64,000 bases of DNA from contig NZ_FQUZ01000005.1 in NCBI RefSeq assembly GCF_900129055.1, forward strand, positions 1 to 64,000, written 5' to 3'. The position numbers were made by a program, and so were the translations under genes. The notes beneath the pieces were generated by a model. It worked only from the letters and a program-made list of their open reading frames with translations, was not told the DNA's origin and did not search any database. The DNA comes from Lampropedia hyalina DSM 16112. Lineage in GTDB: Bacteria > Pseudomonadota > Gammaproteobacteria > Burkholderiales > Burkholderiaceae_C. Positions 54,071 to 62,519 of the stretch are shown here, one piece after another (positions within the stretch are counted from its first letter, which is position 1; each line of letters begins with the position of its first letter).

Positions 54071-56620
54071 ATGGCATCTCCTCCCATTCTTTCCCTTGGC
54101 TGGCGCAACCTGCGGCGCGATCTGCGTGCAGGCGAACTGACCGTGCTGCTGCTGGCCGTGACCCTGGCAGTGGCCGCCCTCACCGCCGTCGGATTCTTTG
54201 CCGACCGGCTGCAAGGCGGCCTCAGCCGCGATGCCCGCCAGTTGCTGGCCGGGGATGCCGTGCTGGCCAGCGACCACGGCATCCCGCCCGCCTACCGCCA
54301 GCAGGCCGACCGTCTGGGGCTGCAAACTGCCGTCACCGTCGTGTTCCCCACCATGGCGCGCGCCGACGATGCACAGGGGGGAGCCAGTCGGCTCGTCTCA
54401 CTCAAGGCCGTCGAACCGGCCTACCCGTTGCGCGGAGCCGTGCGTACCAGCGACCACTGGAATCCAGACATGGACACCAGCACCCTCACCGCCAGCGGAC
54501 GGGACACACCCGGTGGCCCGGCGCAGGGTGAAGTATGGGCCGATGCCGCCTTGCTGGCGGGTCTGGAAATCGCACTGGGCGATACCCTGCACCTGGGCGA
54601 TGCCGCACTGCGCCTGACGCGCATCATCACATTGGAAGCCGACCGGGGCACGGGCTTCATGAGCTTCTCGCCACGCGTCATGCTGCACATGGACGATCTG
54701 CCTGCCACCGGTCTGGTGCAACCGGCCAGCCGACTGAACTGGCGTTTGCTGGTGGCCGGAGACGATGCCAGCGTGCAGCAATTCACCGACGCGCTCCAGC
54801 GGCAATGGGATGGCCAGCCCGAACGCGGCATGCGGCTGATGACGCTGGAGAGCGGCAGCCCGCAAATGCAGCGCACCATCGACCGCGCCGAAGGCTTTCT
54901 GCGCCTGGTGGCCCTGCTCACCGCCCTGCTCTGCGCCGTGGGCGTGGCACTGGCCGCGCGTTCATTTGCACAACGCCACCTCGACGGCGCGGCCCTGCTG
55001 CGCGTGCTGGGGCTGAGCCAGCGCGCCATCATCGGCAGCTACGCGCTGGAATTCGCGCTGGCCGGACTGGGTGCCAGTCTGGCGGGGGTGGCCATCGGCT
55101 TCGCGCTGCACCATGTCTTCATCGCCCTGCTGGCCAACCTGTTGCAGGTCGCCCTGCCAGCGGCCAGCTTCTGGCCCGTGCTGCTTGGGCTGGGCATGGG
55201 GCTGACACTGCTGCTGGCATTCGGTCTCGCCCCCGTACTGCAACTGGCACAGGTGCCACCACTGCGCGTACTGCGCCGCGACCTGGGCGAACTCAAGCCC
55301 GCCTCGCGCGGCGTGATTGCCGCCGGCGTGGGTGGCTTTGCCGTGCTGCTGCTGGTCATCAGCGCGGACTGGCGGCTCGGCGGCATTGCCGTCGGTGGCT
55401 TCGCGGTTGCCGTGCTGGTGTTTGCTGCCCTGGCCGCGCTGGGCATCCGGCTGCTGCGCACACTGGTGAATGAAGCCACCGCGCCGCGCCCGCTGGTGCT
55501 GGCCACCCGGCAGATGGCCGCACGCCCGGTATTCGCCATCGTGCAGGTCAGCAGCCTGGCAGTCGGACTGCTGGCCCTGGTGCTGCTGATTCTGCTGCGC
55601 ACCGACCTGGTTTCCAGTTGGCAACAGGCCACCCCTGCCGATGCCAACAACCGTTTTGTCATCAACATCCAGCCCGATCAGGCAACAGACTTTCAGACCG
55701 CCCTGCAACAGGCAGGGGTGCATGACTACCAGTGGTATCCGATGATTCGGGGCCGCCTCAGCCACATCAACGGCAAGCCCGTCAGCGGCAGCGACTACGA
55801 AGACTCGGATGCGCGTCGGCAGGTGGAACGCGAATTCAACCTCAGCCACGCAGCCCAATTGCCACGCGACAACGAAATCACCGCCGGACGCTGGACGGCC
55901 GAAGAAGCGCAGGGCCTGAGCATGGAAGCCGAAATTGCCGAACGCCTGCGCGTAGGCCTGGGTGACGAGCTGACATTCCAGATCGGCGGACTGGAACACC
56001 GCGCCACCGTCACCTCGCTGCGCAAGGTCGATTGGGGCAGCATGAACGCCAACTTCTTCGTCATCTACCCGGTCGGCCAGATGCCCGAGCTGCCCGTGAC
56101 CTATCTGGCCGCCTACCGCGCCCCGGACCACGCCAGTTTCGACAACGCACTGGTGCGCCAATTCCCCAACATCACCAACGTCGATATGACCGCCACACTG
56201 GCGCAAATCCAGCGCGTGCTGGCACAGGTGGTTCGCGCCGTCGAATTCCTGTTCGCCTTCGCCCTGGCCGCCGGGCTGGTGGTGCTGTTTGCCGCCGTCA
56301 CCGCCACACGCGAAGAACGGGCACGGGAATACGCCATCATGCGGGCACTGGGCGCGAGCCGTCGCCTGCTGGCACGGGTGCAACGCACCGAACTGGCCGG
56401 CATCGGCGCACTGGCCGGACTGCTGGCCAGCAGCGTGGCCATGCTGATCGGCTGGGCACTGGCCCACTATGTCTTCGACTTCCCCTGGACTGCCGCCTGG
56501 TGGACACCCATGGCCGGAGCCAGCGCAGGCGCGCTGCTGGCCCTGGCCGCAGGCTGGTGGGGACTGCGCGAAGTGCTGCACCGCCCGGTGAACGAAACAC
56601 TGCGCCGCGCGGCGGCGTAA
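54071..56620 (+). CDS. FtsX/YbbP-type ABC transporter permease
   Basis: 849 residues. Architecture of YbbP: N-terminal helix LTVLLLAVTLAVAALTAVGF, large periplasmic part, three-helix FtsX core (about 275-400), a second set with two helices (VLLLVISADWRL and further), another periplasmic domain and a C-terminal FtsX core FAFALAAGLVVLFAAVTATR with AREYAIMRALGASRRLLARV. Family members are MacB-like mechanotransmitters for lipids or lipoproteins. The usual ATPase partner (YbbA-like) is not adjacent, so it may be encoded elsewhere. Confidence 0.86.
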   Translation: MASPPILSLGWRNLRRDLRAGELTVLLLAVTLAVAALTAVGFFADRLQGGLSRDARQLLAGDAVLASDHGIPPAYRQQADRLGLQTAVTVVFPTMARADDAQGGASRLVSLKAVEPAYPLRGAVRTSDHWNPDMDTSTLTASGRDTPGGPAQGEVWADAALLAGLEIALGDTLHLGDAALRLTRIITLEADRGTGFMSFSPRVMLHMDDLPATGLVQPASRLNWRLLVAGDDASVQQFTDALQRQWDGQPERGMRLMTLESGSPQMQRTIDRAEGFLRLVALLTALLCAVGVALAARSFAQRHLDGAALLRVLGLSQRAIIGSYALEFALAGLGASLAGVAIGFALHHVFIALLANLLQVALPAASFWPVLLGLGMGLTLLLAFGLAPVLQLAQVPPLRVLRRDLGELKPASRGVIAAGVGGFAVLLLVISADWRLGGIAVGGFAVAVLVFAALAALGIRLLRTLVNEATAPRPLVLATRQMAARPVFAIVQVSSLAVGLLALVLLILLRTDLVSSWQQATPADANNRFVINIQPDQATDFQTALQQAGVHDYQWYPMIRGRLSHINGKPVSGSDYEDSDARRQVEREFNLSHAAQLPRDNEITAGRWTAEEAQGLSMEAEIAERLRVGLGDELTFQIGGLEHRATVTSLRKVDWGSMNANFFVIYPVGQMPELPVTYLAAYRAPDHASFDNALVRQFPNITNVDMTATLAQIQRVLAQVVRAVEFLFAFALAAGLVVLFAAVTATREERAREYAIMRALGASRRLLARVQRTELAGIGALAGLLASSVAMLIGWALAHYVFDFPWTAAWWTPMAGASAGALLALAAGWWGLREVLHRPVNETLRRAAA

Positions 56621-56664
56621 AGCATGTCCTCGCTTGGGTTTTTCGCCTGGATTTGCCCTGCGAC

Positions 56665-57966
56665 CTATTTTTTCCGCGCCTCGGCATTGCGCACCTGCAA
56701 CTGGGCGAGTTTTTCACCTATGCGTATTTCCAGACCGCGCGGCACGGGCTGGTAGAAGCCGGGGGGCGACATGCCATCGGGCAGGTAATTCTCGCCTGCC
56801 GCAAAGGCATCCGGCTCATCGTGGGCATAGCGGTAATCGCGCCCGTAATCCAGCGATTTCATCAAAGCCGTAGGGGCGTTGCGCAGATGCAGTGGCACCG
56901 GACGGCTGCGGTCTTTCTTCACCCAGGCACGGGCCGCCTTGTAGGCCTGATACACCGCATTCGATTTGGGTGCGACGGCCAGATACAGCACGCACTCTGC
57001 CAGAGCCAGTTCGCCTTCGGGCGACCCCAGCCGCTCATAAACCTCCACGGCATCCAGGGCCAGTCGCAGGGCGCGCGGGTCGGCCAGGCCAATGTCTTCG
57101 TTGGCCATGCGCACCAGTCTGCGCCCCAGATACAACGGGTCAGCCCCGCCATCGAGCATGCGCACCAGCCAGTACAGCGCGGCATCGGGGTCAGAGCCAC
57201 GCACCGATTTGTGCAGGGCACTGATGGTGTCGTAGAACTGTTCGCCGCCCTTGTCGTAACGGCGCAACTGTTCGCCCAGCACCCGCAACAGCCACGCGGC
57301 ATCCACCTCGGTGCGCTGCTCCTGGGTGGCAGCCATGGACAGGGTTTCGAGGGTATTGAGCAACCGGCGGGCATCGCCATCGGCATAGGCCAGCAATTGC
57401 TGCGCGGCATCGCCTGCCAGTGCCGGCACCGCCCCCAATGCCTGCGCCCGGGCCAGCAACTGCGCCAGATCGGCATCGGCCAGCGGGTGCAGCACATACA
57501 CGGTGGCACGCGAGAGCAACGCCGCATTCACCTCGAAGGAAGGGTTCTCGGTGGTCGCGCCCACGAAGGTGAACAGCCCACTTTCAACGTGCGGCAGGAA
57601 CGCATCCTGCTGGCTTTTGTTGAAGCGGTGCACTTCATCAACAAACACGATGGTCGCACGCGGCAGCAAGCCACTGCGTGCCTGCTCGGCACGCTCCACC
57701 GCCTCGCGGATCTCCTTCACGCCGCCCAGCACGGCACTGATGCTGAGAAACTGCGCATCGAAGGCTCCGGCCATCAGTCGCGCAATCGTGGTTTTGCCCA
57801 CACCCGGCGGCCCCCAGAAGATGCAGCTGTGGGGCCGTCCCGATTCAAAGGCCAGCCGCAGAGGCATGCCCTCGCCCAGCAGGTGTTGCTGCCCCACCAC
57901 ATCGGCAAGGCTGTGCGGGCGCAGACGCTCGGCCAGCGGCTGGTGCAGGGATGCGGCAGCGGCCAC
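56665..57966 (-). CDS. rarA: Replication-associated recombination protein RarA (MgsA)
   Basis: 433 residues, AAA+ ATPase at stalled forks. N-terminal PLAERLRPHSLADVVGQQHL, Walker A FWGPPGVGKTTIARLMAG, Walker B ATIVFVDEVHRFNKSQQDAF, sensor 1 FVGATTENPSFEVNAALLSR and the C-terminal GSDPDAALYWLVRMLDGG tetramerisation part. Start is GTG at 57966, with only 2 bp between it and the OsmC gene stop, so the two are coupled. Confidence 0.95.
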   Translation of the reverse strand: MAAAASLHQPLAERLRPHSLADVVGQQHLLGEGMPLRLAFESGRPHSCIFWGPPGVGKTTIARLMAGAFDAQFLSISAVLGGVKEIREAVERAEQARSGLLPRATIVFVDEVHRFNKSQQDAFLPHVESGLFTFVGATTENPSFEVNAALLSRATVYVLHPLADADLAQLLARAQALGAVPALAGDAAQQLLAYADGDARRLLNTLETLSMAATQEQRTEVDAAWLLRVLGEQLRRYDKGGEQFYDTISALHKSVRGSDPDAALYWLVRMLDGGADPLYLGRRLVRMANEDIGLADPRALRLALDAVEVYERLGSPEGELALAECVLYLAVAPKSNAVYQAYKAARAWVKKDRSRPVPLHLRNAPTALMKSLDYGRDYRYAHDEPDAFAAGENYLPDGMSPPGFYQPVPRGLEIRIGEKLAQLQVRNAEARKK

Positions 57967-57968
57967 CT

Positions 57969-58418
57969 TTACACCTCGTTCAGTTCAAAGCTGGTGGTGA
58001 TTTCGGCAGTTTTGCCCAGCATGATGCTGGCAGAGCAGTATTTGTTGTGGCTCAAGGCCACGGCACGCTCCACGGCACTGGCGGGCACGCCTTTGCCCTG
58101 CACGACGAAGTGCATGTGGATGCGGGTGAAGACCTTCGGGTCCTGTTCAGCGCGCTCGGAGCTGATCTTGACACTGCATCCGCGCACATCGTGGCGGCCA
58201 CGCTTGAGAATCAGCACCACGTCATAGGCGGTGCATCCGCCGGTGCCTGCCAGCAGCAGCTCCATCGGGCGCGGGGCCAGGTTCTGGCCCCCATTCTCTG
58301 GCTTGGCTGCATCGGGTGCGCCATCCATCACCACCACATGCCCGCTGCCAGTTTCTGCCACAAACCCCATGGCAGAACGTCCGCCACTGGCTCCCGTCCA
58401 ACTGACCGTACATTCCAT
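57969..58418 (-). CDS. OsmC/Ohr-family protein (YhfA-like)
   Basis: 149 residues from ATG 58418, preceded by AGGAGG. OsmC fold with the two redox cysteines in LLLAGTGGCTAYDVVLIL and LSHNKYCSASIMLG. The GTGGCTAYD / HNKYCS pattern is closer to YhfA-type OsmC than to Ohr. Likely thiol-dependent (hydro)peroxide reduction or electrophile defence. First gene of a pair with rarA. Confidence 0.88.
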   Translation of the reverse strand: MECTVSWTGASGGRSAMGFVAETGSGHVVVMDGAPDAAKPENGGQNLAPRPMELLLAGTGGCTAYDVVLILKRGRHDVRGCSVKISSERAEQDPKVFTRIHMHFVVQGKGVPASAVERAVALSHNKYCSASIMLGKTAEITTSFELNEV

Positions 58419-58449
58419 ACAACCTCCTGAATACCCAAAAAACTTTTTT

Positions 58450-58464
58450 TGTTGCAATGCAACA
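58450..58464. promoter_or_regulatory. Perfect palindrome, possible operator
   Basis: TGTTGCA-A-TGCAACA, 7-bp arms. It lies between the divergent OsmC gene start and the TACAAT box, a usual place for a repressor or activator. Confidence 0.4.
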
Positions 58465-58597
58465 CAAAAAACCAAAAATTCAGTACAATGACCTCACACC
58501 AGTTCAATGCAACTGTGACCAGTTTGTGAAAAGTTGAAAATATCTTGCAATGGATTGATCCCGTTTGTCTCCTCCACCTTCTCTGACTGGTGGATTC

Positions 58598-58630
58598 GCC
58601 CCGAAGCAGTCACTGCTTCGGGGCTTTTTT
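58598..58630 (+). terminator. Strong intrinsic terminator upstream of ilvA
   Basis: GCCCCGAAGCAG (58598-58609), TCA loop, CTGCTTCGGGGC (58613-58624), then six T. It ends a transcript begun in the 58490 region, so it implies a small RNA or a regulated ilvA leader. Confidence 0.85.
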
Positions 58631-58757
58631 CTGGTCACTCGCGATAGCGGGTCTGCGCATTATGCGACCAGAACCCGGAATTTGCTGCCAGTGGCGGGTG
58701 TGCAGGCATATCATGGTGGGTTTTCCAGGGTGCGCTGCTTTGCGCCATCGACAGACC

Positions 58758-60353
58758 ATGAACGACCCCAAGCCCCATTTCCTCAGCCCTTCCGATTATC
58801 TGAAGAAAATCCTGACCGCGCGCGTGTACGACGTGGCCATCGAATCCGCGCTGGAGCCTGCCAAGCTGCTGGGCAAACGCCTGAACAACACGGTGCTGCT
58901 CAAGCGCGAAGACCAGCAACCGGTGTTCAGCTTCAAGCTGCGCGGCGCGTACAACAAGATGGCACAGCTCAGCCCGGCAGAACTGCACCGGGGCGTGATC
59001 TGTGCCTCGGCAGGCAACCACGCACAGGGCGTGGCCCTCAGTGCAGGCAAGCTGGGCGTGCGGGCCGTGATTGTCATGCCCACGTCCACGCCCCAGCTCA
59101 AGGTCGATGCCGTGCGCAACCTGGGCGGCGAGGTGGTGCTGTCGGGCGACAGCTTCAGCGACTCTTATCAGTACGCACTGCAACTGCAACGCGAACGCGG
59201 GCTGACCTTCGTGCATCCGTTCGATGATCCGGATGTGATTGCAGGTCAGGGCACGATTGCGATGGAAATACTCTGGCAGTTGCAGCGGCTGGGCAGCAGT
59301 CGGCTGGATGCGGTGTTCGTGGCCATTGGCGGCGGTGGTCTGATTGCGGGCGTGGCCAACTACATCAAGGCCGTGCGCCCCGAGATCAAGGTGATTGGCG
59401 TGGTGATGAACGACTCGGATGCCATGCTGCAATCGGTAGAGGCCGGACACCGCGTGGAACTGGCCGACGTGGGGCTGTTCTCGGATGGCACAGCCGTGAA
59501 GCTGGTGGGCGAGGAAACCTTCCGCATCAGCCAAGAGCTGGTGGATGGCTTTGTCACGGTATCGACCGATGAGGTCTGCGCCGCCATCAAGGATATTTTT
59601 GTCGATACCCGCAGCGTGGTGGAACCGGCCGGTGCGCTGGCGGTGGCCGCCATCAAACAGTATGTGGCCCAGCACCAGACGCAGGGCGAGACCTACGCGG
59701 CCATTCTGTGCGGGGCGAACATGAATTTCGACCGCCTGCGCTTCGTGGCCGAACGTGCGCTGGTGGGCGAGCAGCGCGAAGCCCTGTTTGCCGTGACCAT
59801 GCGCGAGGAGCGTGGCAGCTTCCGCCAGTTCTGCGAGATGATCGAGCAATTGCCGGGCACTGTGCGCAGTGTCACGGAGTTCAACTACCGCATCAGCAGC
59901 ACCACGCAGGCACATGTGTTCGTGGGGCTATCCACCAACGGGCCGGGGGAATCGGCGCAGATCGCGGCGCATTTCAACGCCCACGGCTTCACCACGCTGG
60001 ACCTGACCCACGACGAACTCGGCAAGGAACACCTGCGCCATCTGGTCGGCGGTGCATCGGCACTGGCAGGCAACGAACGGCTGCTGCGCTTTGTCTTCCC
60101 GGAAAAACCCGGTGCCTTGCTGAAGTTCCTCAGCCTGATGCAGCCGAGCTGGAACATCAGCCTGTTCCACTACCGCAACCAGGGCGCGGACTATGGCCGC
60201 ATTCTGGTGGGCATTCAGGTGCCCGATTGCGACAGTGCGGCGTTTGGCGAATTCCTGCAAACGCTGGGCTACCCGTTCGTGGACGAAACCGATAATCCGG
60301 CCTACCAGTTGTTCCTGAAAGACCACAGCGCGTCGGCCACCGCTGGCTCCTGA
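58758..60353 (+). CDS. ilvA: Threonine ammonia-lyase, biosynthetic
   Basis: 531 residues, PLP enzyme that converts threonine to 2-oxobutanoate, first step of isoleucine synthesis. The PLP lysine is in VFSFKLRGAYNKM, the phosphate-binding glycine loop in AIGGGGLIAGVANYIK, and SAGNHAQGVALSA. Two C-terminal ACT-like regulatory domains (about 335-520) contain ALFAVTMREERGSFRQFCEM and LRFVFPEKPGALLKFLSLM, for isoleucine and valine control. Start ATG 58758 gives MNDPKPHFLSPSDYL; upstream frame is non-family. The terminator at 58598-58630 lies in its leader region. Confidence 0.96.
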   Translation: MNDPKPHFLSPSDYLKKILTARVYDVAIESALEPAKLLGKRLNNTVLLKREDQQPVFSFKLRGAYNKMAQLSPAELHRGVICASAGNHAQGVALSAGKLGVRAVIVMPTSTPQLKVDAVRNLGGEVVLSGDSFSDSYQYALQLQRERGLTFVHPFDDPDVIAGQGTIAMEILWQLQRLGSSRLDAVFVAIGGGGLIAGVANYIKAVRPEIKVIGVVMNDSDAMLQSVEAGHRVELADVGLFSDGTAVKLVGEETFRISQELVDGFVTVSTDEVCAAIKDIFVDTRSVVEPAGALAVAAIKQYVAQHQTQGETYAAILCGANMNFDRLRFVAERALVGEQREALFAVTMREERGSFRQFCEMIEQLPGTVRSVTEFNYRISSTTQAHVFVGLSTNGPGESAQIAAHFNAHGFTTLDLTHDELGKEHLRHLVGGASALAGNERLLRFVFPEKPGALLKFLSLMQPSWNISLFHYRNQGADYGRILVGIQVPDCDSAAFGEFLQTLGYPFVDETDNPAYQLFLKDHSASATAGS

Positions 60354-60409
60354 AGGCGAGATATTTCAGCAGTGCGCACCTTGCGCCTGCCGAAATATCC
60401 GCTGACGGC

Positions 60410-60886
60410 TCATTCGTAGCGAACTTCGATGATCTCGTAACTCTTCACGCCACCGGGGGTCTGCACATTGACCACGTCGCCTTCCGTCTTGCCAATGAGG
60501 GCACGGGCAATCGGGGTGGAGACGTTCAGCAGCCCCTGCTTGATATCGGCCTCGTCCTCGCCCACGATCTGGTAGGTCACCTGGTTGCCGGTGTCTTCGT
60601 CTTCCAGCACGACCGTGGAGCCGAACACCACCTTGCCGTCAAGGTGCAGGGTGCTGGGGTCGATGATCTGCGCTGCCGAGAGCTTGCCCTCGATGTCCTT
60701 GATTCGCCCTTCGATGAAGCCCTGGCGATCCTTGGCGGCATCGTATTCGGCGTTTTCGCTCAGGTCGCCCTGGGCGCGCGCTTCGGCAATGGCGTTGATG
60801 ACGGCCGGACGATCGACGGTTTTGAGGCGGTGCAGTTCTTCTTTGAGTTTCTCTGCGCCGCGTTTGGTGATGGGAAGTACCGACAT
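60410..60886 (-). CDS. greA: Transcription elongation factor GreA
   Basis: 158 residues from ATG 60886 ([20 protein letters not shown]), supported by GGAGAC 8 nt upstream. N-terminal coiled coil with the catalytic acidic tip [15 protein letters not shown]-terminal FKBP-like domain ending [20 protein letters not shown]. Rescues backtracked RNA polymerase. A terminator-like hairpin lies in the leader (60900-60935), which suggests premature termination control. Confidence 0.96.
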   Translation of the reverse strand: MSVLPITKRGAEKLKEELHRLKTVDRPAVINAIAEARAQGDLSENAEYDAAKDRQGFIEGRIKDIEGKLSAAQIIDPSTLHLDGKVVFGSTVVLEDEDTGNQVTYQIVGEDEADIKQGLLNVSTPIARALIGKTEGDVVNVQTPGGVKSYEIIEVRYE

Positions 60887-61245
60887 TTTTCGTGTCTCCA
60901 AAAAAACGGAACCGCCGGATGTTGCCATCCAGCGGCAGGGTGTTTCTGATAATGATTGCGCACCCGTGTTGGGGTGCGCTGCTGGTTGCCATTCTAGCCA
61001 GTTTCAGAGGGAATGGATGCAAGAGCCGCACTGCGTGGCTGCGCCTTTGCAGAAAACAGACCTGGGTTTTCCCCGGCACGATTGTGGAAAAACGCAGGCG
61101 ATCTTGGTTTTGTGCCCAGAGTCTGCGTTGTATATTCCCATATGCGCCCATGCACGCCATGGATTGCGGCTGCGGCCTAGTGCGCCGCCTGTGATCGGCA
61201 CTGCATTCTGCGTTTTTTGTCATTTTTTCATCAAGGAGTCATTCC
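60887..61245. other. Divergent intergenic region greA / thiolase
   Basis: 359 bp without a gene. The greA side has two hairpins on the minus strand (60900-60935, with U-tract, and GCGCACCC/GGGTGCGC around 60957-60979) and a possible -10 TAGAAT (minus, 60991-60996). The thiolase side is T-rich with TATATT near 61133 and AAGGAG before the ATG. Confidence 0.5.
60900..60935 (-). terminator. Leader terminator (attenuator-like) of greA
   Basis: Minus strand: CCGCTGGATG (60935-60926) pairs with CATCCGGCGG (60921-60912; one G-U pair), loop of 4, then TTCCG and seven T (60906-60900). It stands 14 nt before the greA ATG, so it can end leader transcripts, like GraL of E. coli greA. Confidence 0.7.
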
Positions 61246-62430
61246 ATGAGTCGTGAAGTCGTTGTCGTCAGTGCCGTCCGTACCGCCATTGGCACTTTCG
61301 GAGGCAGCCTGAAGGACGTGCCCCCCACCGAACTGGGCGCATTGGTCGTGCGTGAGTCGCTGGCGCGTGCCAATGTCGAAGGCAAGGATGTCGGCCATGT
61401 GGTATTCGGCCATGTGGTGAACACCGAACCGCGCGACATGTACCTCTCGCGCGTGGCCACCATCGATGGCGGCCTTCCCATTGAAACACCTGCCTACAAC
61501 GTGAACCGCCTGTGCGGCTCTGGCTTGCAGGCCATTGTGTCGGCCAGCCAGGCCGTGCTGCTGGGTGATGCCGACATCGCCATCGGCGGTGGCGCAGAAA
61601 ACATGAGCCGCGCTCCCTATGCCAGCCTGAACACCCGCTGGGGTGCACGCATGGGCGACACCAAGATGGTCGATATGGTGGTCGGTGCCCTGCACGATCC
61701 CTTCAAGACCGTGCACATGGGCGTAACGGCCGAGAACATTGCCGCCAAATGGGGCATCAGCCGCGAAGACCAGGACGCACTGGCCCTAGAAAGCCACCGC
61801 CGTGCCGAAAAAGCCACCCAGGAAGGCTACTTCAAGGATCAGATCGTGCCGGTGGTCATCAAGTCGCGCAAGGGCGACATCACCTTCGACACCGATGAGC
61901 ATTTCCGCAAGGCCGCCAAGATCGAGGACTTCAGCAAACTGAAGCCCGTTTTCGTGAAGGAAAACGGCACCGTCACAGCCGGCAACGCATCGGGCATCAA
62001 CGATGCCGCCGCCGCCGTGGTGCTGGCCGAGCGCAAGGCCGCCGAGGCCCGTGGCCTCAAGCCCCTGGCACGCCTGGTGGCCTACGCCCACGCCGGCGTG
62101 GATCCACAGTACATGGGCATCGGCCCTGTGCCCGCTTCCAAGCTGGCCCTGCAAAAAGCCGGTCTGAGCATCAACGACATCGACGTGATCGAAGCCAACG
62201 AAGCCTTTGCCGCCCAGGCCTGCGCCGTCAGCCGCGATCTGGGCCTCGACCCGGCCAAGCTGAATCCGAACGGTTCCGGCATTTCGCTGGGCCACCCCAT
62301 TGGTGCCACCGGCGCACTGATTACCGTCAAGGCCATTCACGAGCTGCACCGCATCCAGGGTCGTTACGCACTGGTGACCATGTGTATCGGCGGCGGCCAG
62401 GGCATTGCCGCCATCTTTGAACGCCTGTAA
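61246..62430 (+). CDS. bktB: Beta-ketothiolase (acetyl-CoA C-acyltransferase), BktB type
   Basis: 394 residues. Condenses acyl-CoA with acetyl-CoA or cleaves 3-ketoacyl-CoA. Catalytic residues: Cys in VNRLCGSGLQAIVSA (about residue 90), His in GSGISLGHPIGATGA, Cys in TMCIGGGQGIAAIFERL. The N-terminus REVVVVSAVRTAIGTFGGSL and many internal blocks read like BktB of Cupriavidus necator, which makes C4-C6 units for polyhydroxyalkanoate. No phaB or phaC is near, so a general fatty-acid role is also possible. AAGGAG before the ATG; strong terminator after. Confidence 0.92.
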   Translation: MSREVVVVSAVRTAIGTFGGSLKDVPPTELGALVVRESLARANVEGKDVGHVVFGHVVNTEPRDMYLSRVATIDGGLPIETPAYNVNRLCGSGLQAIVSASQAVLLGDADIAIGGGAENMSRAPYASLNTRWGARMGDTKMVDMVVGALHDPFKTVHMGVTAENIAAKWGISREDQDALALESHRRAEKATQEGYFKDQIVPVVIKSRKGDITFDTDEHFRKAAKIEDFSKLKPVFVKENGTVTAGNASGINDAAAAVVLAERKAAEARGLKPLARLVAYAHAGVDPQYMGIGPVPASKLALQKAGLSINDIDVIEANEAFAAQACAVSRDLGLDPAKLNPNGSGISLGHPIGATGALITVKAIHELHRIQGRYALVTMCIGGGQGIAAIFERL

Positions 62431-62471
62431 GCCTGTAATGGCTTGAACGCCTGAGAAGGTGCAAAGGCCAA

Positions 62472-62505
62472 GGGCTGCATTCCCGACAGGGAATGCAGCC
62501 CTTTT
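62472..62505 (+). terminator. Intrinsic terminator of bktB
   Basis: GGGCTGCATTCCC (62472-62484), GACA loop, GGGAATGCAGCCC (62489-62501), then TTTT. Perfect 13-bp stem, 41 bp after the stop; it may also serve the convergent cardiolipin synthase gene. Confidence 0.88.
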
Positions 62506-62519
62506 CAATTCCACACCAC

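Larger units (their letters stand above)
58419..58757. other. Intergenic region OsmC gene / ilvA
   Basis: 339 bp. It holds a perfect palindrome (58450-58464), a TACAAT box on the plus strand (58484-58489) and a strong plus-strand terminator (58598-58630) with no annotated plus-strand gene before it. A 13-codon frame from ATG 58488 (MTSHQFNATVTSL) is not rich in Ile, Leu or Val, so it does not look like an attenuator peptide. Confidence 0.5.

Noticed and set aside
54962-56581. Minus-strand open frame of 539 codons
   Set aside because: Antisense shadow of the FtsX-type permease, Gln/His/Gly-rich.
58488-58529. 13-codon leader peptide for ilvA attenuation
   Set aside because: No run of Ile, Leu, Val or Thr codons and no alternative hairpin was seen.
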